Assembly: GCA_033853925.1 (NCBI GenBank)
Contig: JAWOLC010000052.1
Coordinates: 1-64,000 of the forward strand
Direction of reading: 5' to 3'
DNA from: JANXPZ01 sp033853925
Lineage (GTDB): Bacteria > Eisenbacteria > RBG-16-71-46
Length of the DNA: 64,000 bases
The notes beneath the pieces were generated by a model that worked only from the letters and a program-made list of their open reading frames with translations, was not told the origin of the DNA and did not search any database. Position numbers and translations under genes: made by a program. Shown one piece after another: positions 10,559-17,817 of the stretch. The first letter of the stretch is position 1, and each line of letters opens with the position of its first letter.

Positions 10559-11197
10559 TCACCTCGCCTGTGGGCTCCCGAGCCTGAGACGCTGGACCCA
10601 GGCGGGCTTCGACAGCAGCCCGCGCAGGGCGCGCGTCTCGAACCAGCCGCTCTTGCGCACGCCGCGCATCTCCATGCACAGGTGCCGACCCTCGAGCACG
10701 ACCGCGAGTCCCCGGGGCGAGAGCAGGCGCTCGAGGTGATCCGCGACCTGGGCGGTGAGGCGCTCCTGGAGCTGCGGCCGCCGGGCGTAGAACTCGAGCA
10801 CTCGGGCGACGCCGGAGAGCCCGATCAGCCGCTTCCCGGGTACGTAGGCCACGTGGGCCCGGCCAAAGAAGGGAACGAAGTGATGTACGCAGAGCGAGTA
10901 GAAGGGCAGATCGCGCACGATCACGAGGTCGCCCACCCGCTCCCCCGTCTCGTGACCCGTCTGGCCGGCGGGGAAGGTGGCCGGCCGGGGCTCGGCGCCA
11001 GGGTCGAGGCCCGCGAAGATCTCGGCGTAGAGGTCGGCGACGCGCTCGGGGGTCTGGAGCAGCTCGGGCTCGGCGGCGGGATCGAGGCCCAGGGCGGCGA
11101 TCAGGGTCCCCACCGCCTGGCGGACGGCGCGGGGATCGGCGGGGCGGGGAGCGGGCGAGCCTGTCGAGGCGGGCCGCTTCCGGGGTCGCGGGGCCAT
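10559..11197 (-). CDS. folE: GTP cyclohydrolase I
   Basis: A 212-residue GTP cyclohydrolase I (EC 3.5.4.16) catalysing GTP to 7,8-dihydroneopterin triphosphate, the entry to folate and pterin synthesis. The zinc ligands are Cys103 and His106 in SLCVHH and Cys174 in HLCMEMRG. LIGLSGVARVLEFYARR and QERLTAQVADHL are the usual core. The first 20 residues are a Pro/Arg-rich tail. The ATG at 11197 follows an AGGAG site. It heads a three-gene operon with a methyltransferase and an aldo/keto reductase. Confidence 0.95.
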   Translation of the reverse strand: MAPRPRKRPASTGSPAPRPADPRAVRQAVGTLIAALGLDPAAEPELLQTPERVADLYAEIFAGLDPGAEPRPATFPAGQTGHETGERVGDLVIVRDLPFYSLCVHHFVPFFGRAHVAYVPGKRLIGLSGVARVLEFYARRPQLQERLTAQVADHLERLLSPRGLAVVLEGRHLCMEMRGVRKSGWFETRALRGLLSKPAWVQRLRLGSPQAR

Positions 11198-11294
11198 GGC
11201 TCCTCCCGGGGACGCCGCGAGACCGGCCGATCCGGGACCCGGCCTCGCGCCGCAGGGAACCCGGCTGCCGGAGCCTCGACCGGCCCCGCAAGTA

Positions 11295-11371
11295 TGGAGC
11301 GGAAGACGGGATTCGAACCCGCGACATCCACCTTGGCAAGGTGGCGCTCTACCGGGCTGAGCTACTTCCGC
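11295..11371 (-). tRNA. tRNA-Gly (anticodon GCC)
   Basis: On the minus strand the acceptor arm GCGGAAG pairs with CTTCCGC. The D-arm reads AGCTCAGCCCGGTAGAGC. The anticodon stem CCACC/GGTGG encloses TTGCCAA with anticodon GCC. The T-arm contains GGTTCGAATCC. The discriminator is U and the terminal CCA is encoded (11295-11297 on the plus strand as tgg). Total 77 bases. Confidence 0.97.
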
Positions 11372-11394
11372 TCGAAGGCCTTCAAGGGCGAGGG

Positions 11395-11424
11395 ATAGTA
11401 GCGAGCCGGGCGCTAGAACGTCAA
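11395..11424 (-). promoter_or_regulatory. Promoter of tRNA-Gly
   Basis: On the minus strand TTGACG (11424-11419), an 18-base spacer and TACTAT (11400-11395) lie 24 bases before the mature tRNA 5' end. This is one of the closest matches to the sigma70 consensus in the window, as expected for a stable RNA gene. Confidence 0.75.
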
Positions 11425-11589
11425 GGCAACCCCGCGCGTGGTGGTGTCCGCGTAGGGCGCTACCCGGCGCGTCGCGCCTCGTCATCGGCCCGGCGCGCCT
11501 CCGCCCGCGTGGTGGCCGGCACCGCGCACGCATCCGCGCGAGCGCGGGCCACGTCGCTCGGCGCGGCCGACCGCCGTCGCGGCCGAGGC

Positions 11590-11622
11590 GGGGCGGGGCG
11601 AGAAGTCTTCTCGCGCCGCCCC
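11590..11622. promoter_or_regulatory. Long perfect hairpin upstream of lysC
   Basis: GGGGCGG (11590-11596) and GCGAGAA (11598-11604) pair with TTCTCGC (11608-11614) and CCGCCCC (11616-11622). This gives 14 pairs, one G-G mismatch and a 3-base loop. It lies between divergent tRNA-Gly and lysC, outside both predicted transcripts if lysC is leaderless. It could be a protein-binding palindrome, an insulator or a bidirectional stop; nothing else in 11425-11647 is recognisable. Confidence 0.45.
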
Positions 11623-11647
11623 GCGTGCACCCTCGGCCTCGAAGCCG

Positions 11648-11653
11648 TATAAC
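11648..11653 (+). promoter_or_regulatory. -10 box of lysC placed for a leaderless mRNA
   Basis: TATAAC (11648-11653) is followed by seven bases and then the ATG at 11661, so the transcription start should coincide with the A of the start codon. No good -35 box or Shine-Dalgarno site is seen. Confidence 0.5.
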
Positions 11654-11660
11654 TCCCGCG

Positions 11661-12869
11661 ATGGCCGTCCTCGTCCAGAAGTACGGAGGCACCTCGGTCG
11701 CCGGACCAGAGCGCATTCGCGCGGTCGCCCGCCGGGTCGCGGCCGCACGAGCCGCGGGCAACGATCTGCTGGTGGTGGTCTCGGCCATGGGGCAGACCAC
11801 GGACGAGCTGCTGCGGCTGGCCCGCGCCGTCTCGCGCGAGCCCAGTCGGCGCGAGCTGGACATGTTGCTCACGACGGGCGAGCGCGTGAGCATGGCCCTG
11901 CTGGCCATGGCCCTGCACGACCTGGGCGTGCCGGCGATCTCCTTCACCGGCTCGCAGAGCGGCATCCTCACGGACGCGGGACACGGAGCCGCCCGCATCA
12001 CCTCGGTGCGCCCGGACCGCCTGCGGCGCGAGCTGGAGCGGGGCAAGGTCGTCATCGTCGCCGGCTTCCAGGGGGTGAACCCCGACACCCGGGAGATCAC
12101 CACCCTCGGCCGGGGCGGCTCGGACACCACCGCGGTGGCGCTGGCCGCCTGCTTCGGGGCCGCGCGCTGCGAGATCTACACCGACGTGGCCGGCGTCTTC
12201 AGCGCGGACCCGCGTGCGGTTCCCGCCGCGCGCGTCCTCGCGAGGCTCGATTACCGCGTCTGCTCGACCCTCGCCCACCTGGGCGGCCAGGTCCTGCACG
12301 CGCGCTGCGTGGATCTGGCGGCCCGCGAGGGCGTGCCCCTCGTCGTGCGCTCGTCCTTCGACGAGACGCCCGGCACCGAGATCGGAGAGTTCGAGATGGA
12401 AGGACCCCGGGTAGAGGCGGTGGCGCAGCGGGGAGACTGCTCGATCGCGGTCGCGGAAGGCGACGCGGCCGGGCGCGGAGAGGCTCGCGCCTTGATCGAG
12501 TCGGTGGCCGACGCGTTCCCCGAGCTGGAGCTGGTGGCTCACGAGCGGAGCGCCGAGGCGCACCACGGGCTGGTGTGGACCGGCTCGCGGCAGGACGTGG
12601 AGGCACTGGAGAAGGAGTTCCGCACCCTGCGCGGTCCCGGAGGCGAGTGGACGCTCCGCGCCGAGCACGGCGTGGCCTTCGTCTCGGTGATCGGGCTGGG
12701 GCTGGGGGCGCGCGAAGCGGCGCAGGCGGAGGGTGCTCTGGAGCGCGCCGCGGTGCCGGTCGTCGCCCTGCGCGTCTCCCCCACGGCTCTCGTCTTCCGC
12801 GTGCCGGGGGAGCGCGTCGAGGAGGCGGCGCGGGCCCTGCACGCGGCGCTGATCGAGAGCGGCGACTGA
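11661..12869 (+). CDS. lysC: Aspartate kinase
   Basis: A 402-residue aspartokinase (EC 2.7.2.4) phosphorylating aspartate for lysine, threonine and methionine synthesis. The N-terminal kinase domain shows KYGGTS (residues 7-12), TTGERVS, FTGSQSGI and GRGGSDTTAVALA. The C-terminal part (about 260-400) has two ACT folds, including the typical VSVIGLG strand, which usually bind lysine or threonine for feedback. The segment around LARLDYRVCSTLAHLGGQVLHARCVD differs from the common SYEEMLELA form. The start at 11661 begins AVLVQKYGG as in the family and sits 7 bases after a -10 box, suggesting leaderless translation. Confidence 0.93.
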   Translation: MAVLVQKYGGTSVAGPERIRAVARRVAAARAAGNDLLVVVSAMGQTTDELLRLARAVSREPSRRELDMLLTTGERVSMALLAMALHDLGVPAISFTGSQSGILTDAGHGAARITSVRPDRLRRELERGKVVIVAGFQGVNPDTREITTLGRGGSDTTAVALAACFGAARCEIYTDVAGVFSADPRAVPAARVLARLDYRVCSTLAHLGGQVLHARCVDLAAREGVPLVVRSSFDETPGTEIGEFEMEGPRVEAVAQRGDCSIAVAEGDAAGRGEARALIESVADAFPELELVAHERSAEAHHGLVWTGSRQDVEALEKEFRTLRGPGGEWTLRAEHGVAFVSVIGLGLGAREAAQAEGALERAAVPVVALRVSPTALVFRVPGERVEEAARALHAALIESGD

Positions 12870-12910
12870 GGGCCGGCGGGGACCGGCGCGCCGCGTGGAC
12901 GTGACGCGGC

Positions 12911-12945
12911 CGCGACGCCGGCGGGCGGAGCCGCCCGAGGTCGCG
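12911..12945. terminator. Bidirectional hairpin between convergent lysC and glgA
   Basis: An outer stem CGCGAC/GTCGCG (12911-12916 and 12940-12945) surrounds an inner stem GGGCGG-AG-CCGCCC (12923-12936). It sits in the middle of the 113-base gap where two genes converge, as expected for a shared terminator. No T-runs flank it. Confidence 0.5.
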
Positions 12946-12982
12946 GATCGGCGCGGCCGCTCGCGCCGGTGGCCCGAGGCGG

Positions 12983-14575
12983 TCAGTAGCTGCGGATCAC
13001 CGACTCGAGCGTCTGCACCTGCCCGGCCCGCACGCGGGCGAGCGCCCGCGCGTAGAGCCGATCGTAGCCGTCGGCGCTGGCCCGCCAGGAGAAGTCCCGG
13101 CTCATGCCGTTCCTCTGCAGCGCCCCCCACAGCTCCGGCTGCTTCTGGATGGCCAGGGCGCGTTTGAGCGCTCCCAACAGGGCCTCCGGCTCGTACGGCC
13201 CGAAGAGGAAGCCCGTGCCCTCCCGCGAGGCGAGGTCGAACTCCTCGACCGTGTCGGCCAGCCCGCCGGTCTCGCGCACCACGGGGATCGTGCCGTAGCG
13301 AAGCGAGTACATCTGGTTGAGGCCGCACGGCTCGTAGCGCGAGGGCATGAGGAAGAGGTCGGCCCCGCCCTCGATCAGGTGAGCGAAGCGCTCGTCCTGG
13401 CGGCCGCTGAAGTGCAGGCGCTCGGGATGCTCGGAGGTCAGGGCCTCGAGCCATTCCTCGTACCGCGGCTGGCCGTAGCCCAGAACGACGTAGTTGGCGT
13501 TGAGCGTGAGCAGCTCGGGCCCGACCTGCTCCAGCAGGTCGAACCCCTTCTGGTCCACCAACCGCGAGACCATGCCCACGATCGGCCGCTCGGGCGCGAA
13601 GCCGCACTCCGTGGCGAGCGCCTGGCGGCTCGCGAGCTTGCCCTCCAGCGAGTCCGCGTCGTAGGGCTGCGGGAGGAACGGATCGCGGGCCGGGTCCCAG
13701 GCCTCGTCGTCGATGCCGTTGAGGATGCCGAAGAGATCCTCGCCGCGTCGCCGCAGCACCCCTTCCAGGCCGAAGCCGTACTCGCCGTCCTGCTGGATCT
13801 CGCGCGCGTAGCGCGGGCTCACCGTGGACAGGAGGTCGGCGAAGGAGAGCCCCACCTTCATGTAGTTGACTCGCCCCCAGAACTCGAACGGGCCTCCGGC
13901 GCGGAAGAGGTCGCGCGGGAAGCCGGCCAGCCCCAGCACCCAGGGATCGTAGATGCCCTGGTAGCCCAGGTTGTGGATGGTGAAGACGGTGGCCGAGCCC
14001 CGCAGCACCGCGGCGCGGGCCTCGTGGGTGCGCACGAAGCACGGCGCCCAGGCGGCCTGCTGGTCGTGGGCGTGCACCACGTCGACCGCGTCGCCCAGGG
14101 CCTTGAGACCTTCCAGCGCCGCGCGCGCGAAGAAGAGGAAGCGCTCGGCGTTGTCGGCATAGCCCTCCGCGGTCGAGGGCTCGTCGTAGATGCCGGTGCG
14201 GTCGAAGAAGCGGCGGTCGCCGGTGTGGGCCACGAGCAGCACGCGCAGACTGCCGGCCGTCTGCGGGGTGAAGGGGGGTCGCAGGAGCTCGAAGCGCGCC
14301 CGCTCGCGGCCCATGCCCCAGGGCACGTTGGCGGTCGCGACGACCTCGCGGGTCCAGCCGGGGGGAACCTCGACCGAGCGGTAGCCGGGGATGACGACGG
14401 TGACGCGGTGGCCGCGGCGGGCCTGCTCGCCGGCGAGCGAGCCCACCACGTCCGCGAGCCCCCCCACCTTGACGAGAGGCGCCATCTCGCTGGCGAGATG
14501 CGCCACGCACAGCGAGGCGCGGCTCGGGACCCTGTACGGGGAGTCGGTCAACGGTCGTTCCGGGCGGCCGGTCAA
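12983..14575 (-). CDS. glgA: Glycogen synthase (ADP-glucose type)
   Basis: A GT5 glycogen/starch synthase of about 530 residues adding glucose from a nucleotide sugar to alpha-1,4-glucan. The N-terminal KVGGLADV motif (about 36-43) binds the nucleotide sugar phosphate. The C-terminal half has SRLVDQKG, FLMPSRYEPCGLNQMYSLRYG and ETGGLADTV. The start is TTG at 14575, overlapping the galT stop as TTGA; a second TTG at 14551 would give 522 residues and is the main alternative. Operon context with galT links galactose and glucose-1-phosphate metabolism to glycogen. The enzyme could use UDP-glucose instead. Confidence 0.92.
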   Translation of the reverse strand: MTGRPERPLTDSPYRVPSRASLCVAHLASEMAPLVKVGGLADVVGSLAGEQARRGHRVTVVIPGYRSVEVPPGWTREVVATANVPWGMGRERARFELLRPPFTPQTAGSLRVLLVAHTGDRRFFDRTGIYDEPSTAEGYADNAERFLFFARAALEGLKALGDAVDVVHAHDQQAAWAPCFVRTHEARAAVLRGSATVFTIHNLGYQGIYDPWVLGLAGFPRDLFRAGGPFEFWGRVNYMKVGLSFADLLSTVSPRYAREIQQDGEYGFGLEGVLRRRGEDLFGILNGIDDEAWDPARDPFLPQPYDADSLEGKLASRQALATECGFAPERPIVGMVSRLVDQKGFDLLEQVGPELLTLNANYVVLGYGQPRYEEWLEALTSEHPERLHFSGRQDERFAHLIEGGADLFLMPSRYEPCGLNQMYSLRYGTIPVVRETGGLADTVEEFDLASREGTGFLFGPYEPEALLGALKRALAIQKQPELWGALQRNGMSRDFSWRASADGYDRLYARALARVRAGQVQTLESVIRSY

Positions 14576-15585
14576 TCCTCGACCGCGATCTCTCTCAGGT
14601 ACTGCGCCGCGTCTTCGGGCGGCGTGGGGTTGATGTGGAACCCCGAGCCGATCTCGAAGCCGGCCACGCGGGTGAGCGTGGGCATGATCTCCAGGTGCCA
14701 GTGGTAGTACTCGAGCTCGCCCTCGGTGACCGGTGCCGTGTGCACGACGAAGTTGTAGGGCGGGCGATCGAGAGCCCGGTTCAGGCGGCCGAGCGTGTCC
14801 TTGAGGATGTTCGCCAGGTCCTTGAACTCGTCCTCGTCCTTCACCACCTGGAAGGAGGAGTCGTGGCGGCGGGGCAGGATCCACGTCTCGAAGGGGAACC
14901 GAGGCGCGAACGGCTCGATGGTGAGGAAGCGGTCGTTCATGGTCACGACCCGCCGGCCGTTGTGGTCCGCCGTGTCCTGCTGGATGACGTCGCAGAAGAC
15001 GCACCGCTCCTTCAGCTCGTAGTAGCGACGCGCCCCGTCCAGCTCCTCCTGGACGAGGCGGGGGATGATCGGGGTGGCGATGAGCTGGGTGTGCGTGTGC
15101 TCGAGGGTGGCCCCGGCGCCGGCGCCGTGGTTCTTGAAGATCAGGACGTAGCGGAAGCGGCGGTCCCGGTGCAGGTCCACCATCCGCTCCCGGTAGGCCT
15201 TCAGCACCTCCACCAGGTGGTCCGCCGGCAGGTCGGCAAGGTCCAGGTCGTGCAGCGGCCCCTCGATCACGACCTCGTGGGCTCCCACGCCGTTCATCTT
15301 GTCGTAGAGCCCCTCGCCCCGGCGGTCCAGCGCCCCCTCGATCTGCAGGGCGGGGAACTTGTTCGGGACCACCCTGACCTTCCAGCCCGTGCTGTTCGGC
15401 CCCCCGCCATTCTGGCGGTAGGCATAGACCTCGGGCGGCGTCTTGTCCTCCTGCCCGGGGCAGAAGGGACAGAAGTTCGTGGTCTTGACGACCCGGACGG
15501 GCGTGAAGTTCGTGGGACGCCGACTGCGGTCAGTGGAGATGATGACCCACCGGCCGACGACCGGGTCCTTGCGCAGTTCCGGCAT
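14572..15585 (-). CDS. galT: Galactose-1-phosphate uridylyltransferase
   Basis: A 337-residue HIT-superfamily uridylyltransferase exchanging UMP between UDP-glucose and galactose-1-phosphate. Zinc-type cysteines are Cys39/Cys42 (FCPFC), with a second pair in CVFCDV. The active-site motif is HTHTQ (His163, His165, Gln167), where most characterised GalTs have HPHSQ; His165 would be the UMP-carrying nucleophile. A second histidine pair is in YYHWHLEI. The ATG at 15585 is preceded by GGAGAG. The stop overlaps the glgA TTG. The Thr between the histidines leaves open a related substrate such as an ADP-sugar phosphorylase reaction. Confidence 0.87.
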   Translation of the reverse strand: MPELRKDPVVGRWVIISTDRSRRPTNFTPVRVVKTTNFCPFCPGQEDKTPPEVYAYRQNGGGPNSTGWKVRVVPNKFPALQIEGALDRRGEGLYDKMNGVGAHEVVIEGPLHDLDLADLPADHLVEVLKAYRERMVDLHRDRRFRYVLIFKNHGAGAGATLEHTHTQLIATPIIPRLVQEELDGARRYYELKERCVFCDVIQQDTADHNGRRVVTMNDRFLTIEPFAPRFPFETWILPRRHDSSFQVVKDEDEFKDLANILKDTLGRLNRALDRPPYNFVVHTAPVTEGELEYYHWHLEIMPTLTRVAGFEIGSGFHINPTPPEDAAQYLREIAVED

Positions 15586-15672
15586 GGATCTCTCCGATGT
15601 CTCTCGGATGCCGCCATTCAGCGTACAGCCCGCTCGGGGATCGCGGGGCGAGAGCGGCAAAAGGAGCACCGT

Positions 15673-15702
15673 AGTCTAGTGATGGAGACAAGCTTAGGTC
15701 AA
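15673..15702 (-). promoter_or_regulatory. Promoter of the galT-glgA operon
   Basis: On the minus strand TTGACC (15702-15697), an 18-base spacer and TAGACT (15678-15673) lie about 88 bases before the galT ATG. The remaining stretch to 15847 holds only a small 6-base stem (GCATCC/GGATGC, 15780-15795) that may be a weak 3' end for the gene at 15848. Confidence 0.65.
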
Positions 15703-15847
15703 GAACCCATCGCCTGACCCCGGCACCGCAGCGACCTGGCGCCACTCCCTAGTCAGCCGCTGCTAAACTTCGCCTCTTGGCATCCCTTCGGATGCGCCGG
15801 ATTGTCCCGGGAGGCAGCCTGTCGCGTCCGCCGACGCAGTGCACGGC

Positions 15848-17128
15848 TCAAGCGTGCAGGTCCCGAGCCGCGGCCGCCGCCTCCGTCCGCAGCCATTCCC
15901 CCCGCTCGACGGCGCTGGCCCGGAAGTGAGCCTCGAGAAGGGCGCGCTCGGCGGCCTCGAGGGCCCGTCCGCGCCGTCCCATGACCACCGAGGCGGTGCG
16001 CAGGAAGGCGTCGAGGCGGTGCTCCACCGCCCGCTCTCCGTCCCACCAGGAGAACGGGGGCAGCCGCTTGGGCGCGAACCGCCCCGCTCCGAAGAGATTC
16101 GTGCCCACGCCGACCGAGCCTCCCGTAGGCAGGAGCGAGCCGATCCCCGTCTTGACGTGGGCGCCGATGAAGCTGCCCACCTTGCTCGTGCCGCTGTCCC
16201 GCTCGCGGCCTCCGGCCCACGCGCGCACCAACCCGTAGTTGTTCTTCAAGTCGCTCGTCGTCGTGAGCGCGCCCAGGTTGACCCACTCGCCCACGATGCT
16301 GTGTCCGACGAAGCCGTGGTGCCGCTTGTTCGCCAGGCCCTGCCAGATCGACTCCTCGATCTCGCCCGCCACCCGGCAGTCCGGCCCCACCGTCGAGCGG
16401 CGCACGACGCCTCCCAGCACCTGCGTGCCCGCGCCGATGAAGCACGGCCCCTCGACGACACTGTGCGCGAGAATCAGGGCGTCGCGGCCGATCCAGATGG
16501 GCCCCTGGCGGGCATCCAGCACGGCGAAGGGATCCACGCGGGCGCCCGGCTCCACGGTGATCCGCGCGCGCTCGAGCAGGGCCGCACCCGGGGCCACCTC
16601 CCCGGCCACCACCCCTGCCCGCGCGCCCAGGTCGGCCTCGAGGGCCGCGAGATTGCCCCGAACGAAGTCCCATGGCCAACGCAGGACCTCGGCTTCCACC
16701 TCGACGCGAGCGAGGTCGAGCGCCCGGAGCCGCTCGTCGAACCGCGGGCCCGTGCCGAGACAGCCCTGGAGCGACGAGACCGCGAGGCGCGCCCCCACGG
16801 GCTCACCTCCCGACACGTAGAGCGCGGGCGGACCTTCCCGCGCGAGCTCTGCGGCCCAGGCGCCGGGCGTCGCCGCCGCGTTCACGGCCAGGACCTCGTC
16901 ACCGGCATCCGGCCTCCGCCCCGCCACCGCGGGCGCCTCGTGCCAGGCCGCCAGAGCGCCGGCCCGCGCCTCGACCGCCAGGAGGGGCAGCTTCAGCGCT
17001 GCCAGCCAGCGCTCAGCCAGGCTCGAGGCGCCGAAGCGCAGGCCCGGCACGGGCAGCAGGTCCGCGAGTGGGCTCAGATCCTCCCAGTGCGAGTCTTCGT
17101 ACAGCAGCAGGAAGCGGCTCACGCTCAC
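15848..17128 (-). CDS. Alternative GlmU-like sugar-nucleotide protein with left-handed beta-helix
   Basis: A 426-residue member of the GlmU-like family known mainly from Bacteroidetes. These proteins pair a degenerate nucleotidyltransferase-like half with a left-handed beta-helix acetyltransferase half. The C-terminal half shows hexapeptide turns and the diagnostic segments EESIWQGLANKRHHGFVGHS, GEWVNLGALTTTSDLKNNYG and GSFIGAHVKTGIGS. The N-terminal half lacks a clear LxxGxGTxM pyrophosphorylase loop. It probably serves UDP-GlcNAc or related sugar-nucleotide synthesis, but activity is uncertain. The GTG start at 17128 overlaps the preceding stop as GTGA. It is third in an operon behind manC and a SPOR lipoprotein. 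Confidence 0.82.
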   Translation of the reverse strand: MSVSRFLLLYEDSHWEDLSPLADLLPVPGLRFGASSLAERWLAALKLPLLAVEARAGALAAWHEAPAVAGRRPDAGDEVLAVNAAATPGAWAAELAREGPPALYVSGGEPVGARLAVSSLQGCLGTGPRFDERLRALDLARVEVEAEVLRWPWDFVRGNLAALEADLGARAGVVAGEVAPGAALLERARITVEPGARVDPFAVLDARQGPIWIGRDALILAHSVVEGPCFIGAGTQVLGGVVRRSTVGPDCRVAGEIEESIWQGLANKRHHGFVGHSIVGEWVNLGALTTTSDLKNNYGLVRAWAGGRERDSGTSKVGSFIGAHVKTGIGSLLPTGGSVGVGTNLFGAGRFAPKRLPPFSWWDGERAVEHRLDAFLRTASVVMGRRGRALEAAERALLEAHFRASAVERGEWLRTEAAAAARDLHA

Positions 17129-17817
17129 CTTCCCCGGAGGCGGAACACTCCCGTGAAGCCTGCCTCGAGGGCGCGCCGCCGCAGGACGTCGGCGACCGTC
17201 CGATCCAGGCAGTCACGGGTGCGGACCTTGTAGAGGCCTCGCTCCTTCTCGATCGTCATGGGCACGAGGAGCTGCGACTGCCCGGCCTGCTGGTAGCGGC
17301 GCGCCTTCGCCAGCTCGGCCGGGGCGGCGATCTGCACTCGCCAGCACGTGTCGGACCGCGCCGCCTGCGCGCGCCCGGGGGGCGCAAGGAGCGCGGCGGG
17401 CGGCGGCGGCACGGCGGTGTCCGGCGCGGCCTCCGCCTGGGGCAGCGGCCGCTCCCCCAGCACGGGCACGGGCGCGGGCACGGGAATCTCCGCGGACGCC
17501 GTGTCCGCCTGGGCCACCGCGGACGATTCGGCCGCGGCCGCGGCAGGAGCCACCACCGGCGGTGGAGGGACGCGTTCCTCGGGCTTGAGGGGCTCGGGAA
17601 TCGTGGCCAGCACCGCCCGGGCCTCGGCGGAGGGCGTCGTATCCGGAGCCGCGGGCGCCTTGGCCATCGGCGTGGGCCGCGCGCCTGGCGCCATCGTCGG
17701 GGCGGGCGCCGGAGCCGCGGGCGGCGGCGCCGTGGCGCAGCCGCCCATCCCCAGGCTCGCCGCCGCCAGGGCGAGCGCGATCCCCGCCCCCAGGACCGCC
17801 TCTCTCCCTCGGCTCAT
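17125..17817 (-). CDS. Probable lipoprotein with C-terminal SPOR domain
   Basis: A 230-residue envelope protein. Residues 1-26 form a lipoprotein-like signal ending in LGMGGC (lipobox approximate, with Gly at -1). Residues 27-150 are a low-complexity Pro/Ala linker. About 155-230 (CWRVQIAA, KVRTRDCLDRTVADVLRRR, FTGVFRLRGR) fit a SPOR fold, which binds denuded peptidoglycan glycan. Two cysteines near the domain edges could form a disulfide. It is coupled by ATGA after manC and by GTGA before the GlmU-like gene, an unusual place for a cell-wall-binding protein. Confidence 0.72.
   Translation of the reverse strand: MSRGREAVLGAGIALALAAASLGMGGCATAPPPAAPAPAPTMAPGARPTPMAKAPAAPDTTPSAEARAVLATIPEPLKPEERVPPPPVVAPAAAAAESSAVAQADTASAEIPVPAPVPVLGERPLPQAEAAPDTAVPPPPAALLAPPGRAQAARSDTCWRVQIAAPAELAKARRYQQAGQSQLLVPMTIEKERGLYKVRTRDCLDRTVADVLRRRALEAGFTGVFRLRGR

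Noticed and set aside
17341..17720. Repetitive Pro/Ala codons in the SPOR gene as a possible DNA repeat or CRISPR-like array.
   Set aside because: No unit of constant length recurs; it is a low-complexity protein linker.
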